From contig NZ_RCZJ01000008.1 in assembly GCF_006438845.1 (NCBI RefSeq), positions 1 through 64,000 of the forward strand: 64,000 nt of DNA. The letters are read 5' to 3'. The translations under genes were made by a program, and so were the position numbers. Shown here one piece after another: positions 49,391-58,679 of the stretch. The stretch comes from Variovorax ginsengisoli (GTDB lineage Bacteria > Pseudomonadota > Gammaproteobacteria > Burkholderiales > Burkholderiaceae_C). Within the stretch, counting starts at the first letter, position 1, and each line of letters starts with the position of its first letter. The notes below the pieces were generated by a model that ran no database searches, was not told the origin of the DNA, and saw only the letters and a program-made list of their open reading frames with translations.

Positions 49391-50497
49391 TTAGGCCTGT
49401 ATCGGCGGCTGATCGGCCGCCACGCGGCGCAGCAAGGCCTCGTAGCGGGCGTGCATGTGCGACACGTCGAAGGCCTCCTCGGCCTGCGCACGGGCTGCGC
49501 GGCCCAGCGCTTCGGCGCGCGCGGGATGCGTCAGCAGGTCGGCCAGAGCGTCGGCCAGCGCCGGGGCGTCGCCCTCGGGCACCAGCAGTCCGGTGCGACC
49601 CGGGTCGATCACCTCGCGCACGCCGACCACATCGCTGCCGATGCAGGCGCAGCCCGCTGCCATGGCTTCGAGCAACGCGAGCGGCATGCCTTCGTAATGG
49701 GTCGACAGGACGAAAATCCGCTGCCGAGCGAGCAGTGCAGGCACGTCGGCCACCAGGCCCAGAAACTTCACTTGCGCGCCCAGGCCGAGCTGCCCGACCA
49801 GCGCTTCGATGGCCTTGCGCTGCCGCTGCTTGCCGCCACCGGCGAAGGCCAGACGCGGGTCGAGGCCGCGCGCTTGCAGCAGCGCGACCGCTCGCACCAG
49901 CGTGGCATGGTCTTTCTGGCGGCCGAAGCGCGACGCCATCAGGATGGCGTCGTCGCGTTGCGCCCAGGGCGCCTGCGCCGACGCCGGAAAGCGCGCCAGG
50001 TCGATGCCGTTCGGGATGGCGACGCACTGCGCCGAGGGAAAGCCCAGCGCCAGCAGGTGGTCGCGCACGCCGAAAGAAACGCCGACGGTCGCGGCACTGC
50101 GGCGGGCCAGCCACAGCGCCTGCGCAAGCCGCCAGCGGGTGTAGCGCTCGCGCGCGTTGTGTTCGACATGCACCAGATGCCGCACGCCCGCGAGCAGCCC
50201 TGCGTAGCGACCCCACAGGTGTTCGCTGAAACCGTGAGCGACCAGGATGTCGGGCCGCCATTCGCGCGCGATGCCACGCAGCGCCCAGATGGTCGCCGCG
50301 TGCGACCAGCCTGGCACCACCCTGACGTCGAGCCCTTCGGCATGCAAGGCAGCGACGCGGGCGGGGTCGGTGCTCGGCTTGCGGCGCAGCACGAGGATCA
50401 CGTCCATGCCGGCACTGCGCTGGGCCGCGCGGCACAGGTCGATCGCCACCTGCGTGGCGCCGGAGAAGCCTCCGGTGACGAAATGCAGCACCCGCAC
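49391..50497 (-). CDS. Family 4 glycosyltransferase
   Basis: A 368-residue GT-B enzyme. HFVTGGFSGATQVAIDL opens the acceptor domain. The donor-domain signature is EGMPLALLEAMAAGCACIGSDVVGVREVI, with the GMPLALLEA motif (E-x7-E) for the nucleotide-sugar. It heads the glycan block (GT4, ligase, GT2, GT32-like) and lies 59 bases downstream of the zinc-protein gene on the same strand. No wzx, wzz or nucleotide-sugar gene is in view, so this is a partial LPS/O-antigen set. Confidence 0.9.
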   Translation of the reverse strand: MRVLHFVTGGFSGATQVAIDLCRAAQRSAGMDVILVLRRKPSTDPARVAALHAEGLDVRVVPGWSHAATIWALRGIAREWRPDILVAHGFSEHLWGRYAGLLAGVRHLVHVEHNARERYTRWRLAQALWLARRSAATVGVSFGVRDHLLALGFPSAQCVAIPNGIDLARFPASAQAPWAQRDDAILMASRFGRQKDHATLVRAVALLQARGLDPRLAFAGGGKQRQRKAIEALVGQLGLGAQVKFLGLVADVPALLARQRIFVLSTHYEGMPLALLEAMAAGCACIGSDVVGVREVIDPGRTGLLVPEGDAPALADALADLLTHPARAEALGRAARAQAEEAFDVSHMHARYEALLRRVAADQPPIQA

Positions 50498-50556
50498 GTT
50501 GGCTCGACGATTCAGGGGAGTGCTAGCGACGCGGCACGGCGGCGGTGCTCAACTGC

Positions 50557-50766
50557 TCAATGGCCGTGGCCGACGGTCTCGCCGGCCTTGAGGCGGTACA
50601 CGGTGCCACAGTACGGGCACTTGGCTTCGCCGGTGCGCGCCACGTCGAGATAGACCTTCGGATGCCCGCTCCAGAGCTTCATCTCGGCCTTCGGATTGGG
50701 GCAGAACACGCCGCCCTGATGGTTCAGGTCGACGGCGAGCAGCTCGACGACAGCTTGGGTGGCCAT
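50557..50766 (-). CDS. Small zinc-finger protein (zf-CHCC, NDUFS6-like)
   Basis: A 69-residue protein with the CHCC pattern: Cys22 in GVFCPNPK, the His of WSGHPKVYLD and the Cys pair of AKCPYCGTVYRL. The family is related to mitochondrial complex I subunit NDUFS6 and occurs as a lone small gene in many proteobacteria, often beside ilvE in this order. The ATG lies two bases after the ilvE stop, so the two are cotranscribed. Function unproved; a zinc-bound accessory protein is likely. Confidence 0.9.
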   Translation of the reverse strand: MATQAVVELLAVDLNHQGGVFCPNPKAEMKLWSGHPKVYLDVARTGEAKCPYCGTVYRLKAGETVGHGH

Positions 50767-50768
50767 GT

Positions 50769-51719
50769 TCAGACTTTCGTGAGCCAGTGGGCGTACTTGG
50801 GATTCTTGCCGTTCACGATGTCGAAGAACGCAGACTGGATTTTCTCGGTGACAGGGCCACGCGAGCCGCCGTCGCCGCGATTGCCGATCTCGACGCGGTC
50901 GAGCTCGCGGATGGGCGTGACTTCGGCGGCGGTGCCGGTGAAGAAGGCCTCGTCGGCGATGTAGACCTCGTCGCGCGTGATGCGCTTCTGCACGAGTTCG
51001 ATGCCGAGATCCTTGCAGATGTGCAGGATGGTGTTGCGGGTGATGCCGTTGAGCGCACCGGCCGACAGGTCGGGCGTGTAGACCACGCCGTCCTTCACCA
51101 CGAACACGTTCTCGCCGGCGCCTTCGGACACGAAGCCGCTCGCGTCGAGCAGCAGCGCCTCGTCGTAGCCGTCGTCCAGCGCTTCCATGTTGGCGAGGAT
51201 CGAGTTGGTGTAGTTGCTGACCGCCTTGGCCTGCGTCATCGTGATGTTGACGTGGTGGCGCGTGTAGCTCGAGGTCTTCACGCGGATGCCGCGGCGCATG
51301 CCTTCTTCGCCGAGGTACGCACCCCAGGCCCAGGCCGCGACCATGGCGTGGATCTTGTTGCCGCGCGGGCTCACGCCCAGCTTTTCGGAGCCGATCCACA
51401 CCAGCGGGCGCAGGTAGCAGCTCTCGAGCTGGTTCTCGCGCACGACCTGCTTTTGCGCCTCGTTGAGCTCTTCCTTGCTGAAGGGCAGCGTCATGCGCAG
51501 GATCTTCGCGCTGTTGAAAAGGCGGTCGGTGTGCTCCTGAAGGCGGAAGATCGCGGTGCCGTCGACCGTCTTGTACGCGCGCACGCCCTCGAAGGCGCCG
51601 CAGCCGTAATGCAGGGTGTGGCTCAGGACGTGGATCTTGGCATCGCGCCATTCGACCAGTTGGCCGTCCATCCAGATCTTGCCGTCGCGGTCGTCCAGCG
51701 AGGGGGGAAGCACGCTCAT
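50769..51719 (-). CDS. ilvE: Branched-chain amino acid aminotransferase
   Basis: A 316-residue PLP-dependent aminotransferase (fold type IV) that performs the last step of valine, leucine and isoleucine synthesis. HTLHYGCGAFEGVRAYKT, the PLP-lysine segment TQAKAVSNYTNSILAN, the GAGENVFVV motif and FFTGTAAEVTPIRELD are conserved. The start MSVLPPSLDDRDGKIWMDGQ at 51719 replaces a longer non-family frame. Its leader carries a GCGAC/GTCGC hairpin (51738-51752). It is divergent from rdgC. Confidence 0.96.
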   Translation of the reverse strand: MSVLPPSLDDRDGKIWMDGQLVEWRDAKIHVLSHTLHYGCGAFEGVRAYKTVDGTAIFRLQEHTDRLFNSAKILRMTLPFSKEELNEAQKQVVRENQLESCYLRPLVWIGSEKLGVSPRGNKIHAMVAAWAWGAYLGEEGMRRGIRVKTSSYTRHHVNITMTQAKAVSNYTNSILANMEALDDGYDEALLLDASGFVSEGAGENVFVVKDGVVYTPDLSAGALNGITRNTILHICKDLGIELVQKRITRDEVYIADEAFFTGTAAEVTPIRELDRVEIGNRGDGGSRGPVTEKIQSAFFDIVNGKNPKYAHWLTKV

Positions 51720-51838
51720 GTTGTTTGTCCTTTTGAAGCGACCGAAAGTCGCAAAAGCTTTCGATTTTACGGCGGCGGCCGAACCCGGGGCCGCGACAAT
51801 GGTCGGTTTTGCCAACCAGCCATCAGCGAAGGGTTTCA

Positions 51839-52831
51839 GTGTCCGTATTCAAGAACGTCATCGTCTATCGCATCGAAGCATCGTGGTCGCCGTCGCTCAC
51901 CGGTGCCGAAGAAGCCCTCGCCGAACAACGCTTCGTGCCCTGCGGCCCTTCGCAGGAAAAGTCCGCCGGCTGGACCGAGCCACGCGGCCAGGACCACGGC
52001 CCGCTGGTCGAATCGGTCGGCGGGCAATGGCTGCTGGAATTCATGATCGAGGCCAAGACGCTGCCGGGCTCCGTGGTGCGTCGCAAGGTCGACGAGCGCT
52101 GCGCGCAGATCGAGGCCACCACCGGCCGCAAACCGGGCAAGAAGGAAAAGCGTGACCTCAAGGAAGACATCACGCACGAGCTGCTGCCGATGGCTTTCAC
52201 GCGGCATGCGCGCATCGCCGTGTGGATCGACCCCAACGAACGCCGTCTCGTCATCAACGCCAGCAATGCCGCGCGCGCCGACGAGGTGGTGACCAGCCTG
52301 GTGAAGGCGCTCGAGGGTTTCGCGGTGACGCAGATCAACACGCAGATCGAGCCCGCCACCGCGATGTCGGGCTGGCTGTCGAGCCAGGAGCCGCCGGCCG
52401 GCTTCACCATCGACCGCGAATGCGAGCTCAAGGCCACCGACGAATCGAAGTCGGTGGTGCGCTACGCCAAGCACGCGCTCGACATCGAGGAAGTGCGCCA
52501 GCACATCGCCGACGGCAAGCGTCCGACTCGCCTGGCCATGACCTGGGAAGACCGCGTGTCCTTCGAGCTGAGCGAGACGATGCAGCTGCGCAAGATCGTC
52601 TTCCTCGAAGGCACCGACGGCGCGCAGGACGGCAAGAAGGAAGACAACTTCGACGCCGACGCCGCGATCGCCACCGGCGAGCTCGGCGAGATGGTGCCGG
52701 CGCTCCTCGAAGCGCTGGGTGGCGAGGCGGCGTTCACGGCGGCGGTGGCCGAACCGGCGCAGCCTGCCGCAGGCGCTGCCACCGGCGCATCGGCGACGAC
52801 CGAAGCCGACGCCGAAGACGCGCCTTTCTAG
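51839..52831 (+). CDS. rdgC: Recombination-associated protein RdgC
   Basis: A 330-residue DNA-binding ring protein that limits RecA action and is linked to replication and pilin variation in related genera. VFKNVIVYRIEASW at the N-terminus and WLLEFMIEAKTLPGSVVRRKV, with conserved DHGPLVESVGGQWLLEF, define the family. A GTG at 51839 is the start. The C-terminus is an Ala-rich tail (AAGAATGASATTEADAEDAPF). The stop TAG overlaps the stop of the convergent gene within CTAG at 52828-52831. Confidence 0.95.
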   Translation: MSVFKNVIVYRIEASWSPSLTGAEEALAEQRFVPCGPSQEKSAGWTEPRGQDHGPLVESVGGQWLLEFMIEAKTLPGSVVRRKVDERCAQIEATTGRKPGKKEKRDLKEDITHELLPMAFTRHARIAVWIDPNERRLVINASNAARADEVVTSLVKALEGFAVTQINTQIEPATAMSGWLSSQEPPAGFTIDRECELKATDESKSVVRYAKHALDIEEVRQHIADGKRPTRLAMTWEDRVSFELSETMQLRKIVFLEGTDGAQDGKKEDNFDADAAIATGELGEMVPALLEALGGEAAFTAAVAEPAQPAAGAATGASATTEADAEDAPF

Positions 52832-53274
52832 ACCGCGGGCGGCGGGTTGCCGTCCTGCAATGCCACGGGCGCCGCGTCGTCTTCGACCGGCGGCCGCGTC
52901 AGCGTCCAGCTCTGCAGCTTGCCGTTGAGGAAGATGCCCTCGACATACGACAGGCCGCCATCGGTCCAGCGGTAGGTCTCGGGCTGTTGCTCCTTGGGCG
53001 TCTTCAGCAGGCCGAGCGAACGCGTCATGGCCACCACGTGCAGCAGCGTCACGCCAGGCTTGAGCTTGGCGTTGAGCATCACCGCGCTCGCGACGTAGCC
53101 GATCGGGCGGTCGGCTGCGCGCTTGAGCACCTGCATCGTGCGGGTGAAGTGCAACAGCAGGAACATCACGATGCCGGTGCAGGCCACCGCGACCCCGCTC
53201 CAGCCGAAGCTGCGGTACGACAGGCCGAGCAGCAGCAGGCCGGTCAGCGGAACGAAGACTTTCTGAAAATTCAT
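52828..53274 (-). CDS. Small two-helix membrane protein of unknown function
   Basis: A 148-residue protein: two hydrophobic segments (about 8-24 and 28-46) followed by a cytoplasmic part with DRPIGYVASAVMLNAKLKPG and TYRWTDGGLSYVEGIF. I do not recognise a named family. Two ATG codons three codons apart (53283 and 53274) could start it; neither has a strong ribosome site. It follows the BCCT gene by 32 bases in the same direction and shares a CTAG with the rdgC stop. The C-terminal 20 residues are Pro/Ala rich. Confidence 0.6.
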   Translation of the reverse strand: MNFQKVFVPLTGLLLLGLSYRSFGWSGVAVACTGIVMFLLLHFTRTMQVLKRAADRPIGYVASAVMLNAKLKPGVTLLHVVAMTRSLGLLKTPKEQQPETYRWTDGGLSYVEGIFLNGKLQSWTLTRPPVEDDAAPVALQDGNPPPAV

Positions 53275-53306
53275 GGGCCGCATTGTCGCCGTGCGTTCCG
53301 TCGTGG

Positions 53307-54824
53307 TCACTCGCGGACCATGTCGCGCAGCTTGCGGCGGATGGCGCGCTCCCGTTTCTGCTCGGCGTCCCAGTCCTCCCGGATGGCACGCGTGACTGAA
53401 ATTGCCATCAGCACCAGCACCACCGAGAAGGGAAGCGCGAAGACGATCGTCGCCGTCTGCACTGCCTGCAGGCCGCCGGCGAGCAGCAGGCTCAGCGCGA
53501 TGGCCGCGACGAGCACGCCCCAGACGATCTTCACGCGGTTCGGCGGATTGGGATTGCCGCCCGTGCTCATCGTGCCAAGCACCAGCGTGGCCGAATCGCC
53601 CGAGGTGACGAAGAAGACGAAGACCAGCAAGGTGGCGACGCCAGACATCACGAAGCCCATGGGCATCGCATCGAACATGACGAACATCGTGGTTGACACG
53701 TCGGACGCCACCGCCTCGGCCAGCGGCACGCCGCGGAAGATCTCCAGGTGCAGCGCGGTCCCGCCGAAGATGGCGAACCAGACGAAGCCCACCAGGCTGG
53801 GCGCCAGCACCGTGCCCACGAGAAACTGCCGCACCGTGCGGCCGCGCGACACCCGCGCGATGAACAGGCCCACGAACGGCGACCACGCCAGCCACCAGGC
53901 CCAGTAGAAGATGGTCCAGTCGCCGATCCACGAGTTCTCACGGAAGGGCGTCATGCGAAGGCTCATGCGGACGAACTCGCTGATGTAGGTGCCCAGCGTG
54001 CTGGTGAGCGTGTCGATGATCGCGACCGTCGGGCCGACGCAGAACACGAACAGCGCCAGCGCGCCAGCCAGGATCAGGTTGCCGATCGACAGCCACTTCA
54101 CACCGCGCTCCACACCGGTGACCGCAGAAGTGATAAAGATCGCCGTGGTTGCGATGATGATGATCGACTGCGTGAAGGTGCCGACTGGCACGCCGAAGGC
54201 GGCGTTCAGCCCGCTGTTGATCTGCGTCGCGCCCATGCCCAGCGAGGCTGCGACGCCAAAGGCCGTGGCCACCACCGCCAGCACGTTGAACGCGGGCGAC
54301 AGGCGCTGCACGAAGCGCCAAGGCAACGCCTCGGTCGCCGAACTGACCAGCGGCAAGGCCTTGCGGCGGAAGGTGAAGAAGCTGATGGCCAGCCCGACGA
54401 TCCCGTAAATCGCCCAGGGGTGGAAGCCCCAGTGGAAGAACGCGTAGCGCATGGCGGCACCCGCAGCCTCCGGCGTGCCGGCGACGATGCCGGGCGGCGG
54501 CTTGACGTAGTGCGAGATCGGCTCGGCGACCCCCCAGAACACCAGCCCGATGCCCATGCCGGCGGCGAACAGCATCGCGAACCAGGCGCCGACCGAGAAC
54601 TCGGGCTCTTCGTCCTCGTCACCGAGCTTGAGGTCGCCGTAGCGGCTCACGGCCAGGAAGAAGGCCAGCACGACCAGGCCGAGCACGACCCACAAATAGA
54701 GCCAGCCGAAGGTGCGGGTGACGTCGGACAGCAGCGTGCTGAAAACGGTGTCGAGCGAGCGGGGCGACACGAGACCCCAGAGGACGACGGCGGCGATGAT
54801 GCCGGCGGAAACGATGAGTTGCAT
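53307..54824 (-). CDS. BCCT-family betaine/choline/carnitine-type transporter
   Basis: A 505-residue 12-helix transporter. Signatures are MGIGLVFWGVAEPISHYVKPP near residue 90, FFHWGFHPWAIY, and the family Trp box in WTIFYWAWWLAWSPFVGLFIARVSRG, then GTALHLEIFRG. BCCT members move quaternary ammonium solutes with Na+ or H+ and often respond to osmotic stress. The C-terminal tail is short (about 40 residues, basic), so less regulatory than BetP. It follows radA by 30 bases. Confidence 0.93.
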   Translation of the reverse strand: MQLIVSAGIIAAVVLWGLVSPRSLDTVFSTLLSDVTRTFGWLYLWVVLGLVVLAFFLAVSRYGDLKLGDEDEEPEFSVGAWFAMLFAAGMGIGLVFWGVAEPISHYVKPPPGIVAGTPEAAGAAMRYAFFHWGFHPWAIYGIVGLAISFFTFRRKALPLVSSATEALPWRFVQRLSPAFNVLAVVATAFGVAASLGMGATQINSGLNAAFGVPVGTFTQSIIIIATTAIFITSAVTGVERGVKWLSIGNLILAGALALFVFCVGPTVAIIDTLTSTLGTYISEFVRMSLRMTPFRENSWIGDWTIFYWAWWLAWSPFVGLFIARVSRGRTVRQFLVGTVLAPSLVGFVWFAIFGGTALHLEIFRGVPLAEAVASDVSTTMFVMFDAMPMGFVMSGVATLLVFVFFVTSGDSATLVLGTMSTGGNPNPPNRVKIVWGVLVAAIALSLLLAGGLQAVQTATIVFALPFSVVLVLMAISVTRAIREDWDAEQKRERAIRRKLRDMVRE

Positions 54825-54854
54825 CGACCCATTCTCGGCGATGCCGCCTGAAGC

Positions 54855-56246
54855 TCAATCCAGCCGGCGCACCACGTCCATCGCCTCTTCCACGCGCTCG
54901 ACGGCATGGATCGTCAGGCCCTCGATCTCCTTGCTGCCCTTTTTCGGCGCGTTGGCCTTGGGCACGACGGCGACGCTGAAGCCCAGCTTGGCCGCTTCCT
55001 TGAGCCGCTCCTGCCCGCGCGGCGCGGGCCGCACCTCGCCGGCCAGGCCGACTTCGCCGAAGGCGATGAAGCCCTTGGGCAGCGGCTTGCCGCGCAGGCT
55101 GGAGGTGATGGCCAGCATCACCGCCAGGTCGGCCGCCGGTTCGGTGATGCGCACGCCGCCCACCGCGTTGACGAACACATCCTGGTCCATGCAGGCGACG
55201 CCCGCATGGCGGTGCAGCACCGCCAGCAGCATCGCGAGCCGATCGCGGTCGAGGCCGACCGACAGGCGCCGCGGGCTCGGCCCGCCGTTGTCGACCAGCG
55301 CCTGGATCTCCACCAGCATCGGCCGCGTGCCTTCGAGCGTGACCATCACCACGCTGCCGGGCACCGGTTCGGTGTGCTGGCTCAGGAAGATCGCGCTGGG
55401 GTTGCTCACGCCCTTCAAGCCGCGCTCGGTCATGGCGAACACGCCGATCTCGTTGACCGCGCCGAAGCGGTTCTTGATGGCGCGAACCAGGCGAAAGGTC
55501 GAATGCGTGTCGCCCTCGAAGTACAACACCGTGTCGACCATGTGCTCCAGCACGCGCGGACCGGCCAGCGCGCCCTCCTTCGTGACATGCCCGACCAGCA
55601 CGATCGCGGTGCCGCTGGCCTTGGCGAAACGCGTGAGATGCGCCGCGCATTCGCGCACCTGCGCGACCGAGCCGGGCGCGGAGGTGAGCTGGTCCGAGTA
55701 CACCGTCTGGATCGAATCGATGACCGCGATGGCCGGCCGGTGCGCATCGAGCGTGGCGATGATCTTCTCGAGCTGGATCTCGGGCAGCACCTGCACCTGC
55801 GAGCGCTCCAGGCCGAGCCGGCGCGAGCGCAGCGCGACCTGCGCGCCGCTTTCTTCGCCGGTGACGTACAGGGCGTTGTGTCCGGCGCGCTGCAACGCGT
55901 CGACCGCCTGCAGCAGCAGCGTCGACTTGCCGATGCCCGGGTCGCCACCGATCAGCGTGACGCCGCCGGGCACCACGCCGCCGCCCCAGACGCGGTCCAG
56001 CTCGTCGATGCCCGTCGGCGTTCGGTCGACATCGCTCGCCTCGATCTCCGACAGCACCGCCAGCTCGGCCGTGCCGCCGAGCGCGGCGAACTGCGTGCCG
56101 AAGCGGTTGTTGGCGGGGCCTGCAGCGGAAGCGGCCACTTGTTCGATCAGCGTGTTCCAGGCGCCGCAGCTCGGGCATTTGCCGAGCCACTTGGCGCTGG
56201 TGCCTCCGCACTCGGAGCAGACGTAGTTGGTTTTTTCCTTGGCCAT
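54855..56246 (-). CDS. radA: DNA repair protein RadA (Sms)
   Basis: A 463-residue RecA-like helicase that drives branch migration in recombination. An N-terminal zinc finger (Cys10, Cys13, Cys24, Cys27), Walker A GGDPGIGKSTLLLQ, the diagnostic KNRFG in AIKNRFGAVNEIGVFAM and a C-terminal Lon-protease-like domain (about 290-463) are all present. Start MAKEKTNYVCSECGG at 56246. It is divergent from the HpaF-like gene by 72 bases. A typical length for RadA. Confidence 0.97.
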   Translation of the reverse strand: MAKEKTNYVCSECGGTSAKWLGKCPSCGAWNTLIEQVAASAAGPANNRFGTQFAALGGTAELAVLSEIEASDVDRTPTGIDELDRVWGGGVVPGGVTLIGGDPGIGKSTLLLQAVDALQRAGHNALYVTGEESGAQVALRSRRLGLERSQVQVLPEIQLEKIIATLDAHRPAIAVIDSIQTVYSDQLTSAPGSVAQVRECAAHLTRFAKASGTAIVLVGHVTKEGALAGPRVLEHMVDTVLYFEGDTHSTFRLVRAIKNRFGAVNEIGVFAMTERGLKGVSNPSAIFLSQHTEPVPGSVVMVTLEGTRPMLVEIQALVDNGGPSPRRLSVGLDRDRLAMLLAVLHRHAGVACMDQDVFVNAVGGVRITEPAADLAVMLAITSSLRGKPLPKGFIAFGEVGLAGEVRPAPRGQERLKEAAKLGFSVAVVPKANAPKKGSKEIEGLTIHAVERVEEAMDVVRRLD

Positions 56247-56318
56247 CGCTCGAGTGTAGGGAGCAGCGCCACCCACGTTGAATAATCGGCCACCCCACAA
56301 GAACGAACGGAGACCGCC

Positions 56319-56723
56319 ATGCCCCATCTCGTGATCCTCTGCACGCCCAACGTGGCCGCAGACACCGACATGACCGCCCTGTGCCGCACGTTGTGCGACA
56401 CCTTGCTCGCCCAGCGCGACGACGCCGGCAAGCAGGTCTTCCCGACCGGCGGCACGCGCGTGCTGGCCTACCCGGCCGCGCACTACGCGGTGGCCGACGG
56501 CTCCGGCGACCATGGCTTCGTCTACCTGAACCTGCGCATGGCCACCGGCCGATCGGACGCCACCAAGAAGCGCATCGGCGACGCCGTGCTGGCAGCGGCC
56601 AAGGCCCATCTCGAACCGGTCTTCGCGCGCCGCCACTTCGGCCTCACGCTGCAAGTCGACGAGAACCCCAGCATGGTCTACGACGGCCGGCACAGCAACC
56701 TGATGCCCTTGTTTCCCACCTGA
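56319..56723 (+). CDS. hpaF: 5-carboxymethyl-2-hydroxymuconate isomerase-like protein
   Basis: A 134-residue enzyme of the CHMI family (tautomerase superfamily), which isomerises 5-carboxymethyl-2-hydroxymuconate in the homoprotocatechuate meta pathway. [13 protein letters not shown] exposes Pro2, the catalytic residue of the family. [31 protein letters not shown] is the core. A strong ribosome site (ACGGAGACC) precedes the ATG. The HpaI-like aldolase starts eight bases later, so both are one operon. Other hpa genes are not in this window. Confidence 0.8.
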   Translation: MPHLVILCTPNVAADTDMTALCRTLCDTLLAQRDDAGKQVFPTGGTRVLAYPAAHYAVADGSGDHGFVYLNLRMATGRSDATKKRIGDAVLAAAKAHLEPVFARRHFGLTLQVDENPSMVYDGRHSNLMPLFPT

Positions 56724-56731
56724 AGAAATTC

Positions 56732-57547
56732 ATGCAAACACCGCTCAACACCTTCAAGAAAGCCATGCACGGCGGCCAGGCCCAGATCGGCCTGTGGGTC
56801 GGCCTGGCCGACGGCTACGCCGCCGAGATCCTGGCCGGCGTCGGCTACGACTGGCTGCTGCTCGACGGCGAACACGCGCCCAACGATGTGCGCTCGGTGC
56901 TGGCACAGCTGCAGGCGATGTCGAGCGCCTGGGCCGCGCTGCCGCACCGCACGCAGCCGGTGGTGCGGCTGCCGGTCGGCGAGACTTCGCTGATCAAGCA
57001 GTACCTCGACATCGGCGCGCAGACGCTGCTGATCCCGATGGTCGACACCGCCGAGCAGGCCGCGCAGCTGGCGCAGGCCATGCGCTACCCACCCGAAGGC
57101 ATCCGCGGCATGGGCAGCGCCCTGGCTCGGGCCTCGCGCTGGCAGGCGCATCCGAACTACATCCATGAAGCCAACGCGCAGGCCTGCCTGCTGGTGCAGG
57201 CCGAAACGGTGGAAGCGATGAAGAACCTCGACGCCATCGCCGCCACGCCGGGCGTCGACGGCGTCTTCATCGGCCCGGCCGACCTGTCGGCCTCGATGGG
57301 CCTGCCCGGCCAGCCCAACCACCCGGACGTGCAAGCCGCCATCGCCGACGGCGTGGCGCGCATCCTGAAGGCCGGCAAGGCGCCGGGCATTCTGGCGACC
57401 ACCGAAGAACAGGCGCGCAAGTGGCTCGACGCCGGCGTGCTGTTCGTGGCAGTGGGTGTCGACACGATGGTGCTGACCGCGGCGGCCAAGGCCTTGCTGG
57501 CGCGCTACAAGCCGGGCGGCGACGCGGCGACGGCCAATGGCTACTGA
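56732..57547 (+). CDS. hpaI: HpaI/HpcH-type class II pyruvate aldolase
   Basis: A 271-residue metal-dependent aldolase. [44 protein letters not shown] (with the conserved Glu/His), [27 protein letters not shown] and [13 protein letters not shown] are the family marks. HpaI cleaves 4-hydroxy-2-oxoheptane-1,7-dioate to pyruvate and succinate semialdehyde. Start at 56732; the longer frame overlaps the HpaF-like gene. Probably works with that gene in aromatic acid degradation. Confidence 0.88.
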   Translation: MQTPLNTFKKAMHGGQAQIGLWVGLADGYAAEILAGVGYDWLLLDGEHAPNDVRSVLAQLQAMSSAWAALPHRTQPVVRLPVGETSLIKQYLDIGAQTLLIPMVDTAEQAAQLAQAMRYPPEGIRGMGSALARASRWQAHPNYIHEANAQACLLVQAETVEAMKNLDAIAATPGVDGVFIGPADLSASMGLPGQPNHPDVQAAIADGVARILKAGKAPGILATTEEQARKWLDAGVLFVAVGVDTMVLTAAAKALLARYKPGGDAATANGY

Positions 57548-57614
57548 AAAAGCGGCCGAACGTGGCGTAAACGCGGGGGTGTCAGCGCCCTGGCTGCTGG
57601 AAAAATACGGGTTC

Positions 57615-57645
57615 GGCGCGCGCCGGGCATTGCCCTGCGCGCGCC
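57615..57645 (+). other. Strong hairpin in the leader of the Bug receptor gene
   Basis: GGCGCGCG (57615-57622) pairs with CGCGCGCC (57638-57645) and encloses GGGC-ATT-GCCC (57625-57635). The structure sits 27 bases before the ATG of the receptor and 67 bases behind the HpaI stop. A short pyrimidine run (TCCTTTC) follows, so a weak terminator or a leader control element are both possible. Confidence 0.5.
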
Positions 57646-57672
57646 TCCTTTCAAACTTCGGAGACAGACCCC

Positions 57673-58662
57673 ATGAATTTCACCCGCCGCCACCTGCTGC
57701 AGACCACCGGCGCTTCCGCCCTGCTGGCCGGCATCGGCCAGCAGGCCTTTGCCCAGGCCCAGCTCGAGACCACCACCATCGTCACCGGCTTCGCGGCCGG
57801 CGGCACGTCCGACACCATTTGCCGCCGCCTGGCGCAGAAGATCAGTCCCGAGTTCTCGAAAGTGGCTGTCGTGGAGAACCGCACCGGCGCGGGCGGCCAG
57901 ATCGCCATCGGCTACATCAAGGGCCGTCCAGCCGACGGCTCGGCGATTCTGCAGACACCGACGTCGATGCTCACGATCTACCCGCACATCTACAAGAAGC
58001 TGCCGTACGACCCGCAGGCCGACCTCACGCCCGTGTCGCTGGGCTGTGCGTTCGACTTCGGCTTCGCGGTCGGACCGTCGGTGCCGGCCAGCGTGAAGAC
58101 GGTGCCCGAGTTCCTGGCGTGGGCCAAGGCCAACCCGAACGGCGCCAACTTCGGCTCGCCGGCGGCCGGCTCGACGCCGCACTTCATCGGCGCACTGCTC
58201 GGCAAGAGCGGCGGCGTGGAGCTCAAGCACGCCGCTTACCGCGGCACCCAGCCGGCCATGCTCGACCTGCTGGGCGGAAACATCTCGGCGGTGTCGGGCC
58301 CGATCGGCGACATCACGCAGCATCTGCCCAGCGGCAAGGTGCGCATTCTGGGCGTGTCGGGTGCCAAGCGCAGCCGCTTCGCGCCTGATGTGCCGACCTT
58401 CGGCGAGCAGGGCATCGCGAACATGGCGCACAGCGAGTGGTTCGCCTTCTTCCTGCCGGCCAAGGCCTCGCCCGAGCTCGTCGCGCGCCTGAACACGGCC
58501 ATGAAGCATGCGCTGGCCTCCAAGGACGTGATCGACGGCCTGGGCACCTTCGGGCTGGAAGCCATGTCGTCGACGCCGACCGAACTGGCCGACCTCATCA
58601 AGAAAGACACGGCCAAGTGGGGCCCGATCGTGAAGGAAGTCGGCTTCACGGCAGAAGGCTGA
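57673..58662 (+). CDS. Bug-family solute receptor of tripartite tricarboxylate transport type
   Basis: A 329-residue periplasmic binding protein. The signal peptide with RRHLLQTTGA (twin-arginine-like) ends near AFAQ. VTGFAAGGTSDTICRRLA, VVENRTGAGGQIAIGYIKG, SMLTIYPHIYKKLPYDP and WFAFFLPAKAS are typical of Bug/TctC receptors, which are very numerous in Burkholderiales. The ATG at 57673 has GGAGACAGA ahead. No TctA or TctB membrane partner is adjacent, which is common for Bug genes. Ligand unknown, perhaps a carboxylate handled by the neighbouring enzymes. Confidence 0.92.
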   Translation: MNFTRRHLLQTTGASALLAGIGQQAFAQAQLETTTIVTGFAAGGTSDTICRRLAQKISPEFSKVAVVENRTGAGGQIAIGYIKGRPADGSAILQTPTSMLTIYPHIYKKLPYDPQADLTPVSLGCAFDFGFAVGPSVPASVKTVPEFLAWAKANPNGANFGSPAAGSTPHFIGALLGKSGGVELKHAAYRGTQPAMLDLLGGNISAVSGPIGDITQHLPSGKVRILGVSGAKRSRFAPDVPTFGEQGIANMAHSEWFAFFLPAKASPELVARLNTAMKHALASKDVIDGLGTFGLEAMSSTPTELADLIKKDTAKWGPIVKEVGFTAEG

Positions 58663-58679
58663 TCCGCCCGTCGCGCCGC

